DNA of 64,000 bases. Origin: Methanolobus profundi. GTDB taxonomy: Archaea; Halobacteriota; Methanosarcinia; Methanosarcinales; Methanosarcinaceae. This document shows, in pieces, positions 59,681 through 64,000 of the stretch. The notes under the pieces were generated by a model. It was not told where the DNA came from and did not search any database. It saw nothing but the letters and a program-made list of their open reading frames with translations. The stretch lies in the NCBI RefSeq assembly GCF_900114835.1, contig NZ_FOUJ01000001.1, positions 372,001-436,000 of the forward strand, written 5' to 3'. A program made the translations under genes and the position numbers. Position 1 is the first letter of the stretch. Each line of letters begins with the position of its first letter.

Positions 59681-60546
59681 CACCTTCTATAATATGTGTC
59701 ACCATATGAATTGTATCGCATCTGTGCTCTTTTTATTCTGCTTCCCATGAGCAGACCTACAAGGATACCGCTCAGGTGTGCAGTGTGGGCTATCATGTCG
59801 TTGGAACCCAGCAGAATAAAGTCAAAGAGTGCGAAAAGTACCAATGCATGGGTGATCTGCATGGGGATGAAATATACGTATACCCTTATGTCCGGGGCTA
59901 TTATGGCAAGTGCTGCAAAGACTCCCATTATCGCTCCACTGGCACCGACAACAGGTGTGTATATCGCGCTGCTTGTCAGGGAATAGGCTATAGCTGCAAC
60001 CAGACCTGCTGCAAAGTATACGTAAAGGAATATCTTCTTGCCGGCTCTCCTTTCCAGTTCCGGTCCAAAGAAGAACAGTACCAGCATATTGAAGAATATG
60101 TGGGTGAAGTCAGCATGAACGAACATGTGTGTGACAAGTGTCCATGGATGTGTGAATATGAATGCGGGTACCATCTGGAAAAGCTGCTGATAGCCCGGTA
60201 TAAGTATCTGCAGAATGAATGAGAAGATACATAGATAGATTATTGCCATTGAAGGGCTGGTCTTCATGGAGTACTTTATGTTACTTCCAGCACTCTTGAC
60301 CGCACTTTTGGCTGCATGTTTCGCAGTGTTCTTAAGGATATCTTTGAAGATATCTTCGTTCCCTGTATTTCCATATCCGGAGCTTCCGCTATATGCTCTG
60401 TCCTGTTTGACCTGTTCGAGGCCTTCGCATGCATGTTGCTCAGGAAGTCTATGCCCGGAACAGAATACTTTTCCGCAAAAACGGCATTTGAAGGGAATGT
60501 TCTCTTCTTTGCCACATATCCAGCATTTTTTGTCCAAATAAGTCAC
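59680..60546 (-). CDS. rhomboid intramembrane protease with N-terminal AN1 zinc finger
   Basis: 288 residues. An AN1-type zinc finger (C8, C11, C21, C24, C29, H32, H38, C40) is followed by a linker, then six membrane helices. Catalytic S203 (GASGAIMG) and H257 (AHTAHLSG) form the dyad; H149 and N153 lie in HADFTHIFFNM. Rhomboids cleave single-pass substrates within the membrane. AN1 fingers bind unfolded or ubiquitin-like proteins in eukaryotes, so this may select substrates. It starts at 60546. Confidence 0.92.
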   Translation of the reverse strand: MTYLDKKCWICGKEENIPFKCRFCGKVFCSGHRLPEQHACEGLEQVKQDRAYSGSSGYGNTGNEDIFKDILKNTAKHAAKSAVKSAGSNIKYSMKTSPSMAIIYLCIFSFILQILIPGYQQLFQMVPAFIFTHPWTLVTHMFVHADFTHIFFNMLVLFFFGPELERRAGKKIFLYVYFAAGLVAAIAYSLTSSAIYTPVVGASGAIMGVFAALAIIAPDIRVYVYFIPMQITHALVLFALFDFILLGSNDMIAHTAHLSGILVGLLMGSRIKRAQMRYNSYGDTYYRR

Positions 60547-60634
60547 CGTTATGTAATGCTTCTTTTATGAGTAGACGGACATCAAATAAAACTATTTCTG
60601 AGGAACATAGAAAAGAGGTACATATATTATCAAG

Positions 60635-60666
60635 AATAATCGTGACAGATATCGGAAAACTTATAT
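60635..60666 (+). promoter_or_regulatory. distal copy of a repeated promoter element before cdhA
   Basis: AATAATCGTGACAGATATCG followed by GAAAACTTATAT is repeated with changes at 60760. Each copy ends in a TATA-like run, suggesting tandem promoters or operator sites. Confidence 0.5.
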
Positions 60667-60759
60667 GCTAAAATTGTGTATTGATTTCACTTATTACTCA
60701 TATGCTCGAATATATTGTTTTGATCGATGCTTTATGTGAAACATTGCAAAATGATCACA

Positions 60760-60794
60760 AATAATCGTGATAGATTCAGGAAACTTTTTTATAT
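60760..60794 (+). promoter_or_regulatory. proximal promoter element of the cdh operon
   Basis: AATAATCGTGATAGATTCAG then GAAACTTTTTTATAT, the second copy of the element at 60635. The TATA would start transcription near 60817, leaving a 5' leader of about 110 nt before cdhA. Long leaders are known for methanosarcinal cdh operons. Confidence 0.55.
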
Positions 60795-60925
60795 AGGGTC
60801 GTATTATTAGAACATCTTACATAACAGTTTCAAAATTATTACAAATCTAATTGTAAATAACAACAAATTATAATTTAGTGTTTTTTCGTAGCACTTCTAC
60901 ACCTATAAAGGAGGACAAAACAAAC

Positions 60926-63337
60926 ATGAGCGACATAGAAACTGGAAAGTTTTCCATTGATGAGCTGGAAAATGTCCAGATCACAATTGGCAAGATCGTA
61001 GGTGCCATTGAGAAAAAAGCGAAAGAAGAGGGAGTTGAAGTAGGCCCAACCCCAAAGCCGGGTATCTCTGGCCTCAGGGACTGGGACCACAAACTGCTGT
61101 CACGTTATCAGCCAGTTTACACCCCGGTCTGTGACCAGTGTTGTTACTGTACCTTTGGTAAATGTGACCTTGGTGGCAACAAGGAAGGTGCCTGTGGTAT
61201 CAACATGGAGGCTCACCAGGCTCGTGAGACCCTTCTGAGAGTTATCACTGGTGCTGCTGCACACTCTGCACACGGACGTCACATCCTTCACCATCTCATA
61301 GATATCTATGGCCGCGATAAAGCTATAGATGTAGGTCCATCAAATCTGGTTGCACCAAACACCCAGGCAGTAACAGGTATCAAGCCGGAAACACTTGGTG
61401 ACCTTGAAGAGGTAATGGACTATGTTGAGGAACAGATCAACCAGCTTCTTGCTACTGTACATGCAGGACAGGAAGGTGCAGCTATTGATTTCGAGTCAAA
61501 GGTCCTCCATGGTGGAATGCTTGACCATGTAGGTATGGAAGTCTCAGACCTTGCTCAGATGTCCTGTCTCGGAATGCCAAAGTCTGATACTGAAGCACCT
61601 CTTGTTGAGATCGGAATGGGTTGCATTGATTCAAAGAAACCTGTACTTCTGGTTATCGGTCACAATGTTTCAGGTGTTACATACATCATGGATTACATAC
61701 ATGACCACAACCTTGACGATAAGATCGAACTCGGTGGACTTTGCTGTACTGCTATCGATATGACACGTTACAAGGTAGAGAACGGTGGCCAGCCAAGGGC
61801 TAAGGTCATAGGTACCCTTGCAAAGGAGCTCAAGATGATCAGGTCCGGTGTACCTGATGTTATCGTTGTTGATGAACAGTGTGTCAGAGCTGATGTCCTT
61901 GAGGAAGCAAAGAAACTCTCTATCCCTGTTATCACAACTAACGAGAAGATAATGTATGGTCTTCCAAACAGGTCCAAGGATAGTGCAAAGGATATCATTG
62001 AAGACCTTTCCACATTCAAGGACCCTGGAGCACTTATACTCGACTATGATACTCTTGGAGAGGTAGCTCCTGAACTTGCGATCAAGATGTCAAAGATCCG
62101 TGAGGACATGGGTATCAAGGCACTTCCAAGCGATGAGGAACTTCAGGGACTCTCTGAGAAATGTGTCCAGTGTGCTGCATGTGAAATGGACTGTCCTGCA
62201 AACCTGCCTATCATGGCAGCAATGAAGGCAGGAGTTGACAAGGACTTCAGCAAGTTCGAGGAACTCCACGATGTCTGTATCGGTTGTGGAAGATGTGACC
62301 AGGCATGTCCAAAGGATATTCCTGTACTCGATATGATCGAGCAGGCATCCCGTAAGATCATCCGTGAAGAAAAGGGATTGATGCGTGCCGGAAGAGGTCA
62401 GATAAGTGATCCTGAGATCCGTGAAGAAGGTGTCAATCTTGTTCTCGGTACAACACCAGGTATCATCGCTATGGTAGGATGTTCCAACTATCCGAATGGT
62501 ACAAGGGACCTCTACACAGTTGCAGATGAGATGCTCAAGAGAAACTACATCGTTGTCATGTCCGGATGTTCCGCAATGGACCTTGGAATGTACAAGAACG
62601 AAGATGGTCAGACCCTCTATGAGAAGTATCCTGCAAAGTTCCTTGCCGGTAACCTTATTAATGTAGGTTCATGTGTCTCTAACTCACACATCACAGGAAC
62701 AGCTATCAAAGTCGCCGCAATTTTCGCACAGAGAAATGTCAGCGGTAACTACGAAGAGATCGCTGATTACATCACAAACCGTATCGGTGCTGTCGGTGTA
62801 GCATGGGGAGCATACTCTCAGAAGGCGATCGCTATCGGTTCAGGCTGTAACAGGCTTGGTATCCCTGTAGTTGTCGGACCACATGGTTCAAAGTACAGAA
62901 GAGCACTCATTGGTAAGCCATATGATGAGGCTGCCTGGAAGGTATATGATGCAAGAGATGGTTCAGAAATGCCGATCCCTTCATCACCTGAGTTCCTGCT
63001 TACAACAGCAGAATCCGTTGAGGAACTCTTCCCAATGCTTGCAAAGAACTGTATCCGTCCATCTGATAACAACATGGGAAGGATGATCAAACTGACCCAT
63101 TACATGGAACTAAGCCAGAAGTACCTCGGTCACATGCCAGAGGACTGGTATAAGTTTGTAAGGACAGAGACAGACCTTCCACTTGCAAAGCGTGAGCAAC
63201 TCCTCAAGATACTTGAGGCAGATCATGGATGGGAGATCGACTGGAAGCGTAAGAAGATCATTTCAGGTCCAACAATGAAGTCTGATGTTTCAGCTCAGCC
63301 TACAAACGTCAAGAGGCTCTGCAAGGGGGAATGCTAA
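60926..63337 (+). CDS. cdhA: acetyl-CoA decarbonylase/synthase, CO dehydrogenase alpha subunit
   Basis: 803 residues, normal CdhA length, from ATG 60926 (AAAGGAGG upstream; the TTG at 60878 is not the start). The N-terminal Cys cluster [20 protein letters not shown] with GACGI binds iron-sulfur centres. Two 4Fe-4S ferredoxin motifs follow at C413/C416/C419/C423 and C451/C454/C457/C461, an archaeal insertion. Ligands of the Ni-Fe C-cluster lie in [43 protein letters not shown] and [10 protein letters not shown]. It oxidises CO to CO2 in the ACDS complex during aceticlastic methanogenesis or carbon fixation. CdhB follows by one base. Confidence 0.98.
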   Translation: MSDIETGKFSIDELENVQITIGKIVGAIEKKAKEEGVEVGPTPKPGISGLRDWDHKLLSRYQPVYTPVCDQCCYCTFGKCDLGGNKEGACGINMEAHQARETLLRVITGAAAHSAHGRHILHHLIDIYGRDKAIDVGPSNLVAPNTQAVTGIKPETLGDLEEVMDYVEEQINQLLATVHAGQEGAAIDFESKVLHGGMLDHVGMEVSDLAQMSCLGMPKSDTEAPLVEIGMGCIDSKKPVLLVIGHNVSGVTYIMDYIHDHNLDDKIELGGLCCTAIDMTRYKVENGGQPRAKVIGTLAKELKMIRSGVPDVIVVDEQCVRADVLEEAKKLSIPVITTNEKIMYGLPNRSKDSAKDIIEDLSTFKDPGALILDYDTLGEVAPELAIKMSKIREDMGIKALPSDEELQGLSEKCVQCAACEMDCPANLPIMAAMKAGVDKDFSKFEELHDVCIGCGRCDQACPKDIPVLDMIEQASRKIIREEKGLMRAGRGQISDPEIREEGVNLVLGTTPGIIAMVGCSNYPNGTRDLYTVADEMLKRNYIVVMSGCSAMDLGMYKNEDGQTLYEKYPAKFLAGNLINVGSCVSNSHITGTAIKVAAIFAQRNVSGNYEEIADYITNRIGAVGVAWGAYSQKAIAIGSGCNRLGIPVVVGPHGSKYRRALIGKPYDEAAWKVYDARDGSEMPIPSSPEFLLTTAESVEELFPMLAKNCIRPSDNNMGRMIKLTHYMELSQKYLGHMPEDWYKFVRTETDLPLAKREQLLKILEADHGWEIDWKRKKIISGPTMKSDVSAQPTNVKRLCKGEC

Positions 63338-63338
63338 A

Positions 63339-63851
63339 ATGGTCGATACAACAAAGAACACACTGATCTACACAACTTCAGGTAGAAAGGTCGCAAAACC
63401 TGTAAATCCGAATGTTGCAGGTAAGATGATATCAAAAGCGAAGAGACCTCTTCTAGTAGTAGGTGCTGAGCTCCTTAAAGATGAGAAGCTCATTGAGAAG
63501 GCAATTACGATCGCAAAGAAGGGAATTCCGGTAGCTGCTACCGGACATTCCATTACTGCATTGGTAGACAAGGATATAGATGTAAAATACATCAACATAC
63601 ACTCACTTGGTACTTTCCTCGGGGATAAGAACTGGACCGGTCTTGATGGTCAGGGTTCATACGACACTGTCATTTTCCTCGGCCACAAGAAATATTATCT
63701 TGACCAGGTACTTTCAGGCATTAAGAATTTCACTGATCTTAAGGCCCTTGCTATCGAAAGACATTTCATGCAGAACGCTACATTGTCCTTTGGAAACCTC
63801 AAGCCTGAGGTTCATCTTGAGGCTCTTGATGAATTAATTGAGAATTTATGA
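63339..63851 (+). CDS. cdhB: acetyl-CoA decarbonylase/synthase, epsilon subunit
   Basis: 170 residues from ATG 63339, one base after cdhA; AAGGGGGAAT inside the cdhA end is the ribosome site. [35 protein letters not shown] and [20 protein letters not shown] match CdhB, a flavodoxin-like subunit that binds CdhA in the alpha2epsilon2 component and may help FAD-linked electron transfer. Confidence 0.97.
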   Translation: MVDTTKNTLIYTTSGRKVAKPVNPNVAGKMISKAKRPLLVVGAELLKDEKLIEKAITIAKKGIPVAATGHSITALVDKDIDVKYINIHSLGTFLGDKNWTGLDGQGSYDTVIFLGHKKYYLDQVLSGIKNFTDLKALAIERHFMQNATLSFGNLKPEVHLEALDELIENL

Positions 63852-63887
63852 TTATATTTTATATGGTGACAATACGGAGAACTAATC

Positions 63888-64000
63888 ATGGCAGATGAAT
63901 TCCCTTTTGAAATATCTCCTATGTTTGAAGGAGAGAGAATTAGAAAAGATGGTATGTTTGTAGAACTTGCAGGTCCGAAGTCCAAAGGATTCGAACTTGT
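63888..64000 (+). CDS. cdhC: acetyl-CoA decarbonylase/synthase beta subunit, N-terminal fragment
   Basis: The ATG at 63888 (ACGGAG upstream) opens a frame to the window edge with 37 residues: MADEFPFEISPMFEGERIRK, then DGMFVELAGPKSKGFEL. This is the conserved CdhC start. CdhC carries the A-cluster that makes or cleaves acetyl-CoA. It continues the operon, with cdhD and cdhE expected beyond. Confidence 0.95.
   Translation, partial: MADEFPFEISPMFEGERIRKDGMFVELAGPKSKGFEL

Noticed and set aside
60878-60925. Earlier TTG start for cdhA
   Set aside because: AAAGGAGG lies between it and ATG 60926, and CdhA proteins start with the sequence at 60926.

Overview
The window looks like chromosomal DNA of a methylotrophic or aceticlastic methanogen of the Methanosarcinaceae (Methanolobus/Methanococcoides-like). 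The evidence is the start of the cdhABC operon for the acetyl-CoA decarbonylase/synthase complex at the right end, archaeal-type core enzymes (archaeal RibC, RibL, type II GAPDH, pyruvoyl arginine decarboxylase, Pth2, an AksA-like synthase), AT-rich archaeal promoters and GGAGGTGAT-like ribosome binding sites. No tRNA, rRNA or convincing CRISPR array was seen.

Left part, about 1-21,300: an AT-rich accessory region. It opens with the 5' end of a BREX gene (brxB, minus strand) divergent from an mcrC-mcrB pair. A 1043-residue fusion of a CoiA-like PD-(D/E)XK nuclease to a Hel308-like helicase follows, then an IS5-type insertion sequence. Next comes a secreted protease/inhibitor cluster (clan CD-like protease, PepSY-like protein, serpin). 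A secreted protein is paired with a membrane-anchored winged-helix regulator. After a decayed DUF234 ATPase, the core gene pth2 and a small unknown gene, there are two genes that together look like an MCM helicase taken apart: one has the OB/zinc N-domain and C-terminal winged helix without the AAA+ core, the other looks like a degenerate core. A decayed nuclease gene, a candidate structured RNA of about 300 nt and a tyrosine recombinase close the region.

Middle part, 21,500-44,400: mostly vertical genes. These are a NorD/CbbO-like VWA protein followed by an M1 aminopeptidase, a LysE exporter, an FKBP isomerase, a MrfA-like helicase with TPRs, arginine decarboxylase, GNAT acetyltransferases, a polar amino-acid ABC transporter whose permease seems to start at CUG, a DUF1638 protein behind an easily missed 57-residue membrane protein, MsrA, and two hybrid-free sensor histidine kinases around a small cytochrome-b5-like protein.

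Right part, 43,900-64,000: metabolism. FAD synthetase (ribL) converges on an aminotransferase-ribC-ribH-aminotransferase operon. Lipoproteins, an HTH-CBS regulator, a CaCA exchanger and a VIT1-like transporter follow. A DUF89 phosphatase coupled to a CooT-like nickel protein leads into gap, an IMPase/FBPase family gene overlapping nadK, an AksA-like synthase, an NYN nuclease, an AN1-zinc-finger rhomboid protease with a coupled unknown gene, and finally cdhA, cdhB and the start of cdhC behind a duplicated promoter element.

Most start codons were chosen by Shine-Dalgarno spacing and family length. Several differ from the longest open frame and are marked in the entries.
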